A DNA stretch of 25,668 nt from Kangiella sp. (GCA_026195755.1 JAPHRL010000143.1:1-25668); one strand, 5' to 3'. Shown: positions 1 to 8,492, numbered from the stretch's first letter. A program made the numbers and translations. The notes: generated by a model not told the origin, from the sequence alone.

Positions 1-30
1 ATCAAAATTAGAGCGGTCGATCTTTGGCAT
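1..30 (-). CDS. Start of next gene in the CoA-ester operon (partial)
   Basis: On the minus strand the stop codon of the mesaconyl-CoA hydratase gene shares its last A with an ATG (TAATG at 28-32). The ten codons left in the window stay open and read MPKIDRSNFD. The one-base stop/start overlap is typical of translationally coupled operon genes, so a further gene of the same operon probably begins here. Ten residues are too few to name the product. Confidence 0.45.
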   Translation of the reverse strand, partial: MPKIDRSNFD

Positions 31-1091
31 TATTTTGGGTTCGGAATTAATACCGTATAATCCAAATCAAGAACTACATTCTCAGGCAACGCCTTAGGGC
101 TGCCAGCTGAACTAACTTGTTCTTTGATGGACTGCCATTGAATATTTTTGAAGCCAATCGTTCTAAGTCTTAAAGCTCCCATGCCAAAGCCAAGTTCGTA
201 TTTGTTCTGGACCTGTGTGGCTGCATAAATAGTGTTGCCGGCATAAGAAGGGTTCAAGTGGGCCCCGCCATTAATAGCAGCAAGCCATTGAGCATTAGCC
301 AGTCCATTATGAGAAAGGCTACGGCATAAAGAAATGATATGCCCACCATAAACCAAACGTTGTTGGTGAGGGCTATCTTGCATTTGATGATAATTAAAAT
401 GAACTTTGGCATTGTTCTGATAAAGTTTAGTTACCATCGTGTGCTCGCTAGAATCGATGGTTAGCCCGTCGATATGGTCAATCCACTCTCCTACCTGATA
501 ATCTTTATACACAAACTGTTCGCCACTAGAAATATAACTGTATTGATCAGCATTAAATTGATCAGGCATAGCCAGGTAAGCAGGACTAACTTCACAATTT
601 AATTGTGGTTCAACAGCGTATATATTCTGCATACCTTCTGTTTTTTTATGTACCATGACCCAGCGCTTCCAGCTCGCCACCGAATGACCATCCTGATTCA
701 TTGCGCGCGAATGAACATAGACGATACCTGTCTTGCCATTGGAGTTCTCTTTTAAACCTATCACTTCAGATAAAACAGAAATGGTATCGCCTATGAACGC
801 AGGCATCACAAACTGCACTTCCGCATAACCAAGATTCGCAACAGCATTGAGCGAAATATCCTGGACCGTTTTACCAAAAGCTATATGAAAAAGAAGAAGG
901 TTGTCGACAGGAGGTCTATCAAAGCCAACTTTGCGCGCGAGATGGTGGCTACTGAATAAACTAAAACGGCTACCCGTTAATGCGATATAAAGACTAACAT
1001 CTCCCTCTGTTATGGTTCGAGGAATAGGATGCTCAATAATCTGGCCTAAAGAAAAGTCTTCGAAGAATCGTCCAACAGATGATTTATTCAT
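30..1091 (-). CDS. mch: MaoC-type mesaconyl-CoA (2-methylfumaryl-CoA) hydratase
   Basis: 353 aa, the usual size of the double-hotdog mesaconyl-CoA hydratases that interconvert mesaconyl-CoA and beta-methylmalyl-CoA in the ethylmalonyl-CoA, methylaspartate and 3-hydroxypropionate routes. Features I recognise from the Rhodobacter/Haloarcula enzyme are RTITEGDVSLYIALTGSRF (residues 25-43), HIAFGKTVQDISLNAVANLGYA (69-90, key residues GKT and NLGYA), the C-terminal QNNAKVHFN (225-233) with VYGGHIISL (247-255), and the ending DLDYTVLIP (342-350). The N-terminal hotdog spans about 9-150 and the C-terminal one about 195-350. There is no signal peptide, so it is cytosolic. It is the fourth gene of the minus-strand operon, 53 bp after a CitE-type lyase gene. 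No Shine-Dalgarno is obvious before this ATG. The close relative itaconyl-CoA hydratase is an alternative. Family assignment is strong; exact substrate is inferred. Confidence 0.82.
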   Translation of the reverse strand: MNKSSVGRFFEDFSLGQIIEHPIPRTITEGDVSLYIALTGSRFSLFSSHHLARKVGFDRPPVDNLLLFHIAFGKTVQDISLNAVANLGYAEVQFVMPAFIGDTISVLSEVIGLKENSNGKTGIVYVHSRAMNQDGHSVASWKRWVMVHKKTEGMQNIYAVEPQLNCEVSPAYLAMPDQFNADQYSYISSGEQFVYKDYQVGEWIDHIDGLTIDSSEHTMVTKLYQNNAKVHFNYHQMQDSPHQQRLVYGGHIISLCRSLSHNGLANAQWLAAINGGAHLNPSYAGNTIYAATQVQNKYELGFGMGALRLRTIGFKNIQWQSIKEQVSSAGSPKALPENVVLDLDYTVLIPNPK

Positions 1092-1144
1092 GCTTTATCG
1101 CTTTTGATAATCTTGTTTTGTTAAAACACTACCTGAAATAGCGC

Positions 1145-2050
1145 TTATCGGCTAGCCCCTATTAACTCGTTCTGGCCTAGCTCTTTAACAGTGTCATAAA
1201 GCGTCAGAACTCGTTCAGCCCATTCTCTTAAAGAAGGCTCGATTAAACGATCCTCAATAACGGCAACATTACGCCCTTCTTCATTGGCTTGTTTAATCGC
1301 TGTAATTATTGCTTTGGCTCTATTGATATCATCCAACTTTGGGGTAAACGCATCGTTGGTGTAATCCAGTTGAATAGGATGAACCACCGCTTTACCATCA
1401 AAACCAAGATCTCGTGCCTGACGACACGAGAACTCACAGGCCTGAACATTCTTTAAATCAAAATGAGGGCCGTCGATCACACACTTTTTATGAGCTCGAG
1501 CCGCTAACACTACTAAGGATAAACTGGTCAGCAAGCCGGCTCTATCGTTGGTCTGGGTAATTTTTAACTCATTAGATAAGTCAGTAACCCCCATAACCAC
1601 ACAGGATACACGATCACTTGCAGCACAAATCGCTTCGGCTTGTAGAACACCTAATGGGCTTTCTATATTGATCATAACATTCAGCTTATTCGAAAACTCA
1701 GCATCAATTTGCTCAATATACCGAAGTAAACTTTCTGCAGATTCGATTCTAGGAAGTAATATTGCATCAATATCCAGATTTTTTATGGCGGCAAGATCCT
1801 GCTCTCCCCATTCAGTATGTAGGGGATTGATACGCACAATGCGTTCTGAGTACTCAAAAGTAGATGACTTGGAGAATGCTTTGAGCAAAACGTCACGGGC
1901 AGTTTGTTTATGTTGAGGTGGAACTGACTCTTGCAGATCGAACACGATACTGTCGGCCGCTAAACCTCTGGCTTTCTCCAGATAACGCTCGACATGGGTA
2001 GGCACATAAAGCATGGTTCTGCGTGGACGATAATTGAGTGTTGGTTCCAT
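1145..2050 (-). CDS. HpcH/HpaI-CitE family lyase (malyl/beta-methylmalyl/citramalyl-CoA lyase-like)
   Basis: 301 aa TIM-barrel protein of the CitE/malyl-CoA lyase family, which splits or forms 3-hydroxyacyl-CoA esters (acyl-CoA plus a 2-oxo acid). Visible motifs are RRTMLYVP (10-17), VRINP (72-76), LPRIES (99-104), the metal-binding glutamate in NIESPLG (E130), the aspartate in GVTDL (D157), and GFDGKAVVHPIQ (216-227). The C-terminal part with DGPHFDL and the FTP motif resembles Rhodobacter Mcl proteins. One oddity: the usual DLEDAV signature reads DLQESV (38-43), and the PK of LPK is PR. An AAAGGA ribosome site precedes the ATG. It lies 40 bp after the acyl-CoA synthetase gene and 53 bp before the mesaconyl-CoA hydratase gene, so beta-methylmalyl-CoA cleavage to glyoxylate and propionyl-CoA is a reasonable guess. 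Citramalyl-CoA lyase is the alternative. Confidence 0.75.
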   Translation of the reverse strand: MEPTLNYRPRRTMLYVPTHVERYLEKARGLAADSIVFDLQESVPPQHKQTARDVLLKAFSKSSTFEYSERIVRINPLHTEWGEQDLAAIKNLDIDAILLPRIESAESLLRYIEQIDAEFSNKLNVMINIESPLGVLQAEAICAASDRVSCVVMGVTDLSNELKITQTNDRAGLLTSLSLVVLAARAHKKCVIDGPHFDLKNVQACEFSCRQARDLGFDGKAVVHPIQLDYTNDAFTPKLDDINRAKAIITAIKQANEEGRNVAVIEDRLIEPSLREWAERVLTLYDTVKELGQNELIGASR

Positions 2051-2090
2051 CTTTTATCCTTTAAAATTAATTGCTTTGTATTTAAATAAC

Positions 2091-3743
2091 TTAAAGTAAA
2101 TATTGCTCTAAGTTTTGTAATAACTTCTTACGAAGAACTTTGCCATTCTTAGTGCGGGGAAAATCGCGCACAAGGTACACTTTTTTTGGAGCCTTATATT
2201 TAGCCAACCGCTCCTGCCCATAATCTAACATTAGCTGTTCAGTAATTTGTTTACCCGGCTCAGGGATAATACAAACAACCACCAAAGTTTTATCGGTGCC
2301 AACTTCTTCACCCAAAGCAACGCAGTCTGCAACATATGGATGAGCTTTAATAATACGTTCTACCTCATGCGGCGACACGCGGAAACCGAAAGTATTGATG
2401 ATGTCGTCTTTACGACCTAAAAACCAGATATAGTCCTGTTCATCACGCTTTGCGTAGTCACCGGTAAAAAACCACCCATCATGCACCGCGTTAACCGTTT
2501 CTTGCGGAAGATTCCAGTAAGATAAAAATAAACCAGGATCGTCTGCTCGAATACAAATCATACCTTCTTGACCATCCGGGACTGGCTTTAACTCATCATG
2601 TTCAGCATCTAATAGTGCAACCTGATGTCCAGGCTGGACAAAGCCTGCAGCACCGGGTACTACTTTGGCCTGCTTGTGCTGAGAAATATAATAAGAAATT
2701 TCCGACATACCGATAGCTTCAAAAATCGGAGCATTGAATCGCTCCTCCCAAAGTGACTGCATTTCATCTGAGAGGTGCTCCCCCGCACTCATGCAGTGTT
2801 TTAATGATGGCAAATCCTTACCCGTATATTCTGTCTTCTGAATTATTTGTCGATAAATAGTGGGCACACCAATAAAAATACTGCACTCATGTTTCTGAAT
2901 CAGTTTCGGCCAAGTGTGCGCATCATTATGCCCTTCGTATGCAATGACGGTATGCCCATGCAACAAAGGATCCATCAAGGCTGAACCCAGCACATAAGTC
3001 CAGTTAAACTTACCAGAATGCATAATCCGCTCGGTTGTCCCTTCCTGAAAATCAAACCAGTAACGACTAGCGGGCAATCGACCTAATAGCGCTCGTTGAG
3101 CATGTAGCACGCCTTTAGGATAGCCTGTTGTTCCAGAGGTATAAACAAGGTAAGCGGGATCGTAAACCGCGGTTTTGATGGATTTAAAATCAACGGATGC
3201 GCTATCCAATGCATCATTAAAATCAATCAACTTAAAATCATCGGATTGTGGTAGCTCCCCTGCTCCAGTCAAGAATACGATTTTGATGGACGTATTCTTA
3301 AAGTCGCTTTCCAGTTCCTGCCACATCGATTTATGCGTAACAAGCACACTTGCTTGCGAGTCATTAGCCAGATAAGCAACTTCACTTGAGGCAAGTAATG
3401 TCGAGGTTGGCACTGCAATGGCTGAATATTTAATTGCGCCAAAAAAAGCGATTGGATACTCCAATGAATTCGGCAGGCGAATTAATATTCTGTTGTCAGA
3501 GTTAATGTTTAAAGATTGCAATAAATTAGCAAACTGCGAGGTTTTCTGAGCTAACTGAGCATAAGTTATTTGGCTAGTGCCTAATGACTCATCTTCGACA
3601 ATAAGTGCTGCCTGATTAGCTTTGTCACTTATTGCATGCTGGTCAACACAAGCCTCGCAAATATTGAAATGGCTGGGAAGTTGCCATTGCCACTCGTTAA
3701 TCTCTTGACTGTAGTGAACAATAGTTTCAAAGGAATATTTCAT
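2091..3743 (-). CDS. AMP-forming acyl-CoA synthetase
   Basis: 550 aa member of the ANL superfamily, cytosolic, activating a carboxylic acid to its CoA thioester via an acyl-adenylate. The P-loop-like motif YTSGTTGYPKG is at 201-211, GMSE at 345-348 (A5 region), TGD at 427-429, the hinge region GRKDDIINTFGFRVSPHEVE at 443-461, and the catalytic lysine lies in PRTKNGKVLRKKL (K535). Overall layout resembles benzoate-CoA ligase and medium-chain acyl-CoA synthetases, but the acid pocket cannot be read by eye. The ATG is preceded by AAGGA, which overlaps the stop of the upstream CitE-type gene (8-bp gap), so the two are co-translated. In this operon it presumably makes the CoA ester that the hydratase and lyases process. 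Substrate unknown. Confidence 0.8.
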   Translation of the reverse strand: MKYSFETIVHYSQEINEWQWQLPSHFNICEACVDQHAISDKANQAALIVEDESLGTSQITYAQLAQKTSQFANLLQSLNINSDNRILIRLPNSLEYPIAFFGAIKYSAIAVPTSTLLASSEVAYLANDSQASVLVTHKSMWQELESDFKNTSIKIVFLTGAGELPQSDDFKLIDFNDALDSASVDFKSIKTAVYDPAYLVYTSGTTGYPKGVLHAQRALLGRLPASRYWFDFQEGTTERIMHSGKFNWTYVLGSALMDPLLHGHTVIAYEGHNDAHTWPKLIQKHECSIFIGVPTIYRQIIQKTEYTGKDLPSLKHCMSAGEHLSDEMQSLWEERFNAPIFEAIGMSEISYYISQHKQAKVVPGAAGFVQPGHQVALLDAEHDELKPVPDGQEGMICIRADDPGLFLSYWNLPQETVNAVHDGWFFTGDYAKRDEQDYIWFLGRKDDIINTFGFRVSPHEVERIIKAHPYVADCVALGEEVGTDKTLVVVCIIPEPGKQITEQLMLDYGQERLAKYKAPKKVYLVRDFPRTKNGKVLRKKLLQNLEQYLL

Positions 3744-3751
3744 GATAATCC

Positions 3752-4873
3752 TTAAATCATTCCATAAGGCCAGTTCTCGCGAATCACATGAACCGGTAAT
3801 CGTTTCAGAACATCCAGTGCAAAAGCCTTATCTTTTTCGTCCAGCGATTTCAGTGCATAAGCTCGAAGCAAACTTTGCAGTGCTTTACCAAACATTGGCG
3901 GATCCAACATCTCGCCTTCAAACTTAATCGCGCCGCCTAACAATGCATCAGCATCAATTGCAGCTTGAAGGACCTTTACGTTACGCTCAATTTGTAAGGG
4001 TGATGGGGTAAAAGCAACTTTACACAAATGAATGTGAAATGGATGAATCACCTGCTTGCCCGTTAAGCCCATTTGCGCCTCTTCTAAAGCATGGTGATGC
4101 ACAACATGTGACTCACGTTCTCCATGCAAGTCAAGCCAGCGACGGACATCATGTGGCTCAATATAACTCTCTGGCATTGCTGTTTTATTGATCAGAACTT
4201 CCACACCACCAATGACACCCTTGCCCGCGATGCGCGCCTCAAGCAGCAACATGCGTAAATATGTTTTCAACTCATCGATCCAGCCTTCAGGCGTTAAGTG
4301 AATAGCCATCGCTTTCGAAAAGTCATGAATCCCAAAAACAACGTGGCGTACCGTTGAATACTGCATCAGCTCGGGAGAGATTTTAAGGGAACGGGGGTGC
4401 TCAATAATGGGTTGGATTTCAATCTTAGGATTGACGCCAACTAGCCAGGAAGACAGATCACGAATTTCTGCCGCACCGTAAACCTCGCCAGCCTTGGCTA
4501 ATACGATAACATCAATATGCTCTGACATATCACGGATCAGCTTTAAGTCTTCTTCATACTCATCTGTGCGGAATGGATTGATCCTTAAGGCAATTTGGAA
4601 TGTTCGGTCTTCAAATAAAGGCAGCTCTTGTCGTAACAACTCACGACTCATGGCCTTTTGCCGACAGCCATCTTCCAGATCAAACAGTAAGGTATGAGCG
4701 CTGGTGTTGTGCGCATACTTCCTCATACGAGCAGAGGCCTGCTCCATTGTTTCGTAAACACCGTCGGCTGGTGAGTATTTCACCGGAGGATAGTACAGCT
4801 GAATCCCTGGCCAGAAACCTCCCAACACTACCTGTTCATCCACTTTTTCTAAAAAAGAGTGCTCTTGCATCAT
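3752..4873 (-). CDS. Long CitE-family (HpcH/HpaI) lyase-like protein
   Basis: 373 aa, longer than canonical CitE (about 290-300 aa), first gene of the minus-strand operon. It keeps the family signatures: FDLEDGC (64-70), LRINPFRT (96-103), IIEHPRSL with a metal-type glutamate (E158), GIHDFSKAM with the aspartate (D184), and GLTGKQVIHPFHI (269-281). The usual LPKvE strand reads VLAKAGE (124-130). An extra N-terminal segment of about 40 residues (GGFWPGIQLYYPPVKYSP) and an insertion around 225-265 rich in His (HVVHHHALEEAQ) distinguish it from the other two CitE paralogues here. There are two consecutive ATGs at 4873 and 4870 and no strong ribosome site; start uncertain by one codon. Function is inferred as CoA-ester cleavage or hydrolysis; substrate unknown. 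Confidence 0.7.
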   Translation of the reverse strand: MMQEHSFLEKVDEQVVLGGFWPGIQLYYPPVKYSPADGVYETMEQASARMRKYAHNTSAHTLLFDLEDGCRQKAMSRELLRQELPLFEDRTFQIALRINPFRTDEYEEDLKLIRDMSEHIDVIVLAKAGEVYGAAEIRDLSSWLVGVNPKIEIQPIIEHPRSLKISPELMQYSTVRHVVFGIHDFSKAMAIHLTPEGWIDELKTYLRMLLLEARIAGKGVIGGVEVLINKTAMPESYIEPHDVRRWLDLHGERESHVVHHHALEEAQMGLTGKQVIHPFHIHLCKVAFTPSPLQIERNVKVLQAAIDADALLGGAIKFEGEMLDPPMFGKALQSLLRAYALKSLDEKDKAFALDVLKRLPVHVIRENWPYGMI

Positions 4874-4912
4874 TTATACTAATCCGACCAGTTGTTTGCA
4901 TAAATAAATCAT

Positions 4913-4970
4913 ATTCAAACGATTAATTCAAATTTTTGTTTGAATTTAATTCGCTGCGCGATAGTATAAA
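4913..4970. promoter_or_regulatory. Divergent promoter region with ATTCAAA operator-like repeats
   Basis: Between the divergent CitE genes an 8-bp perfect inverted repeat AATTCAAA-N6-TTTGAATT occupies 4925-4946, and a third ATTCAAA half-site lies at 4913-4919, 13 bp from the next one. A good plus-strand -10 (TATAAA, 4965-4970) sits so that the repeat overlaps the -35 region, where a repressor or activator of the pathway would bind. The regulator gene itself is not in the window. Confidence 0.5.
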
Positions 4971-5036
4971 TTAGACATCGTAGCCTGCTAATAGGTTGCA
5001 ACTAGAGTTATCTACCTGATAAGTAAGGAGAATATA

Positions 5037-6029
5037 GTGAGTTCAATGGTTCATCCTAAAGAGGCATTATTTGATGCAGAAAAACCATTTCCGGTCATTC
5101 CAAGCTGCGAACATTTCGCCGGAAGTGAAAAACTAATCCGAAAAGCACTCGAAATGCAGGATACCATTGGCCCCGTATTTGACATCACATGTGACTGCGA
5201 AGATGGCGCTCAGGCTGGCAGGGAAAAAGAACATGCCACCATGATTGCCGAGGTATTGTCGAGTGAAGCCAATAAGCACAGGATGGCAGGTGTTCGGATT
5301 CACGATTATCAGCACCCACATTGGAAAGCTGACCTTGATATTCTAGTTCCAAAGATTGGTAATATCGTAACCTACTTCACCCTGCCTAAAACAACTTGCG
5401 CTGCACACATTCAAGAAATGGTCGATTACATTAAAAGCTTGTGCAATAAGCACGGTATTGATCGTAACATTCCAGTGCACGTGTTAATCGAAACACACGG
5501 CGCTTTAAGAGAAGTTTGGAGTATTGCTAAAACAGAAACAGTGCAGGTTCTTGATTTCGGCATGATGGATTTTGTCAGTAGTCATCAAGGTGCTATTCCT
5601 GCATCCTGTATGCGCAGTCCGGGTCAATTTGAACATCCTCTTCTGTCACGCGCTAAAGTAGAAATGTCCGCTGCAGCACTCGCTAATGGTGTCGTTCCAT
5701 CGCATAACGTCACTCTGGATTTGAAAAATCCTTACCAAACCTATAAAGATGCCGAACGTGCTCGTAATGAATTTGGATTTTTACGCATGTGGAGTATTTA
5801 TCCTACTCAAATCAAGTCGATTGTTGATGCCATGAAGCCAGACTATTCTGAAGTCAATGATGCCGCAAATATTTTGATTGCTGCTCAGGATAATCACTGG
5901 GGGCCGATTCAATACCAAGGTGAGCTTCATGATCGTGCAACTTACCGTTATTACTGGCAATTACTTGAACGCGCTCATGTCAGTGGACTAACACTTCCTG
6001 AAGAAGCACAGAAGCGGTTTTTTGATTAA
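5037..6029 (+). CDS. CoA-ester lyase, HpcH/HpaI-CitE superfamily (third paralogue)
   Basis: 330 aa cytosolic protein of the CitE/malyl-CoA lyase superfamily but of a different branch from the two minus-strand paralogues. Visible motifs: IPSCEHFAG (21-29), DCEDGAQAG (53-61), VRIHD (86-90), LPKTT (116-120), the glutamate in IETHGAL (E152), FGMMDFVSS (174-182, D178) and WSIYPTQI (252-259) in place of the IHP-Q motif. The GTG at 5037 is chosen because AAGGAG (5025-5030) lies 6 bases upstream; the in-frame ATG at 5046 would be too far away. It is a single transcription unit closed by a terminator at 6041-6070 and reads away from the acyl-CoA synthetase operon. Similar proteins are usually annotated just as CoA ester lyase. 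Exact substrate cannot be read. Confidence 0.75.
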   Translation: MSSMVHPKEALFDAEKPFPVIPSCEHFAGSEKLIRKALEMQDTIGPVFDITCDCEDGAQAGREKEHATMIAEVLSSEANKHRMAGVRIHDYQHPHWKADLDILVPKIGNIVTYFTLPKTTCAAHIQEMVDYIKSLCNKHGIDRNIPVHVLIETHGALREVWSIAKTETVQVLDFGMMDFVSSHQGAIPASCMRSPGQFEHPLLSRAKVEMSAAALANGVVPSHNVTLDLKNPYQTYKDAERARNEFGFLRMWSIYPTQIKSIVDAMKPDYSEVNDAANILIAAQDNHWGPIQYQGELHDRATYRYYWQLLERAHVSGLTLPEEAQKRFFD

Positions 6030-6040
6030 GCCAGGCACAT

Positions 6041-6070
6041 AAAAAAGCAGCCTCTCTTGGCTGCTTTTTT
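6041..6070. terminator. Bidirectional intrinsic terminator
   Basis: AAAAAAGCAGCC-tctctt-GGCTGCTTTTTT: a 12-bp symmetric stem with A and T tracts on both sides. It sits between two convergent genes, the plus-strand lyase and the minus-strand DUF5916 gene, and can serve both. Confidence 0.9.
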
Positions 6071-6084
6071 CGTTAATGAGGAGA

Positions 6085-8331
6085 TTAAAACTGGAATGCA
6101 TAACTGAATTTGGTAAAAAAGGTTTTGCCCGTTTTCTCGAATTGATTGACAGTATCATCCTCAAAACCATTATCAGAATATCCTAAATAAAATACCGTTC
6201 TAGGATTCCATTTATAGCCGTATAGAAGCTGTCGATTAATAATGGTTTCTTCGCTCACTTGACTCGGATTCGAGTAAAGAGCCGCATTAAAATCGACGTC
6301 GGTATAACGTAGAACCAACTTCAAGTAACTGTAGTTATTAAATTGATAACGCGAATCGAAATTAAAAATATCCGCCTTAAATAACTGCCCCTGAGGAACG
6401 TCAAAATCAGTAAACTGCCACTCACTTCTAAATGACCAGTGTGCTGTTACCTGCCAACTGGCAAAAAAACCATACTCATTAAACTCAGCCGCTCTGGCAT
6501 GGCGATAATCAACACTATCTCCCCAATCTATATTGTAACCCAGTTGCAGTGCGTTATACGGATAGAAAGAACCTGTGTGGGAATAATAGCGCTGCGGAAA
6601 CCAGTTATTTTGAAAAAACTCATAACTGACATTAGCCACCAGGTTGAAGCCCGAACGATACTCACCATTAGCATTAAGAGTGACAGTGGCAAGGTCCCAT
6701 AGTTTTTGATCGGTATATTCAGTGACTCTCTCACCCTTAACCTGAATACTATAATCGGAGAAAAAATCTCCTTGTGATTGATCGCCAAACCACCTACGTT
6801 TTACACCTACGGCCTGTCGGTCATAGCCAACCTGCGGCTTGTAACCCAGGTCTGTCCTAAAGTCCTCATCAAAGTCGATGTGGGTCACAAAGACATCCCA
6901 GTTACGGCCGTTATGCGAATAATTTAGTCTGTAACCTAAGCCACTACTGGTTGGGGCCAGACCATATTCCTGTTGTAGCTGTTCTGGATTTTCAGAGTCA
7001 GAATACATCAACTCATAGCGCAATTCATCAACATCTGTAATCGAGTATTTGCCATCAATCCCAGCTACACTATTACTATAACCTTCCGCCCCACGATGAG
7101 TAATCATGCCACCGATTTGCGACTTCTCACCTAAATCATAGGCATATCGTGCAGCAAATACGTCAGACTCTACATCACTTCCATCACCATTACGAAGCAC
7201 AGCTAACGAAGAGCCTAAACTACCGGGAATCAAAAACGAGGTTTGCTGATCGCGACTGGCAAGAATGCCATATGAATGCCCTTCAGACTTACCGATATAT
7301 TTAGCACCGAAGTCCGGATTGGCAATGGTGCGCGTATGCAATAATGTAAATGGTGTCCTGAAATATTCAGCCCCCTCTAAAAAGAACGGACGCTTTTCTG
7401 AATAAAATAAAGAAAACTGAGTATTAACATCTAATTGCGCGGCATCCGTCTCTACTTGCGAAAAATCAGGATTGATTGTGGCATTGAGCATCGAACTATC
7501 GGTTATTCCCCAGCGCAAGTCCATTCCAGTATCCCAGTTTACACCCTCACCCTGCCAATCAGGCTCTGACGGTGGGTTTCGCACTTCTGAGTCCTGGGCT
7601 GCGATATAAGGCGTAAGTTCAAGGTTGCGACCACTTTCAATATTTTCAAACCCCTGAGCTTTATCTATTTGACAGACGTAACAATTAACATCACGCTCTT
7701 GTGGTGACAGCGCAAAGCGATGCATAAAACCACGAGGATAGAAACGAACAAAATCGATGCCCCAGGTTTTTACTCCCTTATCATCAGGAAAGCGTAGCAC
7801 TTTAAAGGGCAGTTCAATCTCAACGGTATAACCTGTTTCAGTAATGTCAGCAGCGCTATACCAGATCCCATTCCAGGAAGTATCTTCTGACAGGCTTACA
7901 TCGTCTTCAATACTATCGGACTGGATGCCAACGGGATTAACAAAGAAATTATAGGCTTTGCGACTATCATTAAAAGTATCTACTTTAAAACCTACCTGGT
8001 CATCACCCCATGCAGTATCACGATCACGATAGGAATAATGCAACTTTTGCGGCTCCGGATCTTCTGCCACAAAAGCTACCAATAAGGATGAGCCATTTTG
8101 TGCGATATAAGCGGTGGTTTTAACGGGCGCTGGAGTATTTTCACCGGGACGGGTTTCATAGTCTAAAGTGACTTTTACCGCACTGTCCCAGATTGCCTCA
8201 TCAAGCTTACCGTCCAAAGTAAGCTCTCCCTCTACTTGTGGGATATTAAGCCTATCAATTGTCTCAGCGAATACAGCAGATGAGCTGGTCGCAAGTACTA
8301 TAGAGATAAAGCAGTTTTTCAACAGTTGCAT
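6085..8331 (-). CDS. CBM9-like/DUF5916 outer-membrane beta-barrel protein
   Basis: 748 aa. A signal peptide covers residues 1-22 (cleavage after AVFA). Residues about 28-220 form a carbohydrate-binding-like (CBM9/DOMON type) domain with the typical start LTLDGKLDEAIWDSA and the motif DRDTAWGDDQVGFKVDTF (key residues WGDD). The rest (about 230-748) is DUF5916, rich in alternating aromatic/polar strands, with EKRPFFLEGAEYF around residue 320 and a C-terminal phenylalanine, the outer-membrane insertion signal. A CxxC (CYVC) occurs near residue 220. Members of this family are widespread in marine bacteria; their function is not established and a role in envelope transport or hydrolysis is only guessed in annotations. 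Monocistronic: terminators lie on both sides. Confidence 0.85.
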   Translation of the reverse strand: MQLLKNCFISIVLATSSSAVFAETIDRLNIPQVEGELTLDGKLDEAIWDSAVKVTLDYETRPGENTPAPVKTTAYIAQNGSSLLVAFVAEDPEPQKLHYSYRDRDTAWGDDQVGFKVDTFNDSRKAYNFFVNPVGIQSDSIEDDVSLSEDTSWNGIWYSAADITETGYTVEIELPFKVLRFPDDKGVKTWGIDFVRFYPRGFMHRFALSPQERDVNCYVCQIDKAQGFENIESGRNLELTPYIAAQDSEVRNPPSEPDWQGEGVNWDTGMDLRWGITDSSMLNATINPDFSQVETDAAQLDVNTQFSLFYSEKRPFFLEGAEYFRTPFTLLHTRTIANPDFGAKYIGKSEGHSYGILASRDQQTSFLIPGSLGSSLAVLRNGDGSDVESDVFAARYAYDLGEKSQIGGMITHRGAEGYSNSVAGIDGKYSITDVDELRYELMYSDSENPEQLQQEYGLAPTSSGLGYRLNYSHNGRNWDVFVTHIDFDEDFRTDLGYKPQVGYDRQAVGVKRRWFGDQSQGDFFSDYSIQVKGERVTEYTDQKLWDLATVTLNANGEYRSGFNLVANVSYEFFQNNWFPQRYYSHTGSFYPYNALQLGYNIDWGDSVDYRHARAAEFNEYGFFASWQVTAHWSFRSEWQFTDFDVPQGQLFKADIFNFDSRYQFNNYSYLKLVLRYTDVDFNAALYSNPSQVSEETIINRQLLYGYKWNPRTVFYLGYSDNGFEDDTVNQFEKTGKTFFTKFSYAFQF

Positions 8332-8363
8332 TATAGTTATTAAGTTTCCTTCGAGTGGCGATT

Positions 8364-8418
8364 ATTGTAATTTAAACATAAGCTTATGGTGGCAAAACTT
8401 GTAACAGGATATTACAAG
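8364..8418 (-). promoter_or_regulatory. Palindromic promoter region of the DUF5916 gene
   Basis: Upstream of the ATG at 8331 there are two perfect DNA palindromes: CATAAGCTTATG (8377-8388) and CTTGTAA-N7-TTACAAG (8398-8418). A minus-strand -10-like TACAAT lies at 8364-8369, but no good -35 is spaced correctly from it. The palindromes may be operator sites. Confidence 0.35.
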
Positions 8419-8461
8419 CGAATATAGACTACAAGAAGGCATACTGTCGAGTTTCAGACAT

Positions 8462-8492
8462 AAAAAAACAGCTGACTGGCAGCTGCTTTTTT
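8462..8492 (-). terminator. Intrinsic terminator of the GlyGly-CTERM gene
   Basis: Read on the minus strand: CAGCTG-ccagt-CAGCTG followed by seven Ts and preceded by As, with one G-U pair in the stem. It lies 20 bp after the stop at 8512. Confidence 0.8.

Noticed and set aside
4600..4926. 108-codon plus-strand frame over the start of the 373-aa CitE gene
   Set aside because: Shadow of the minus-strand gene; no homology features.
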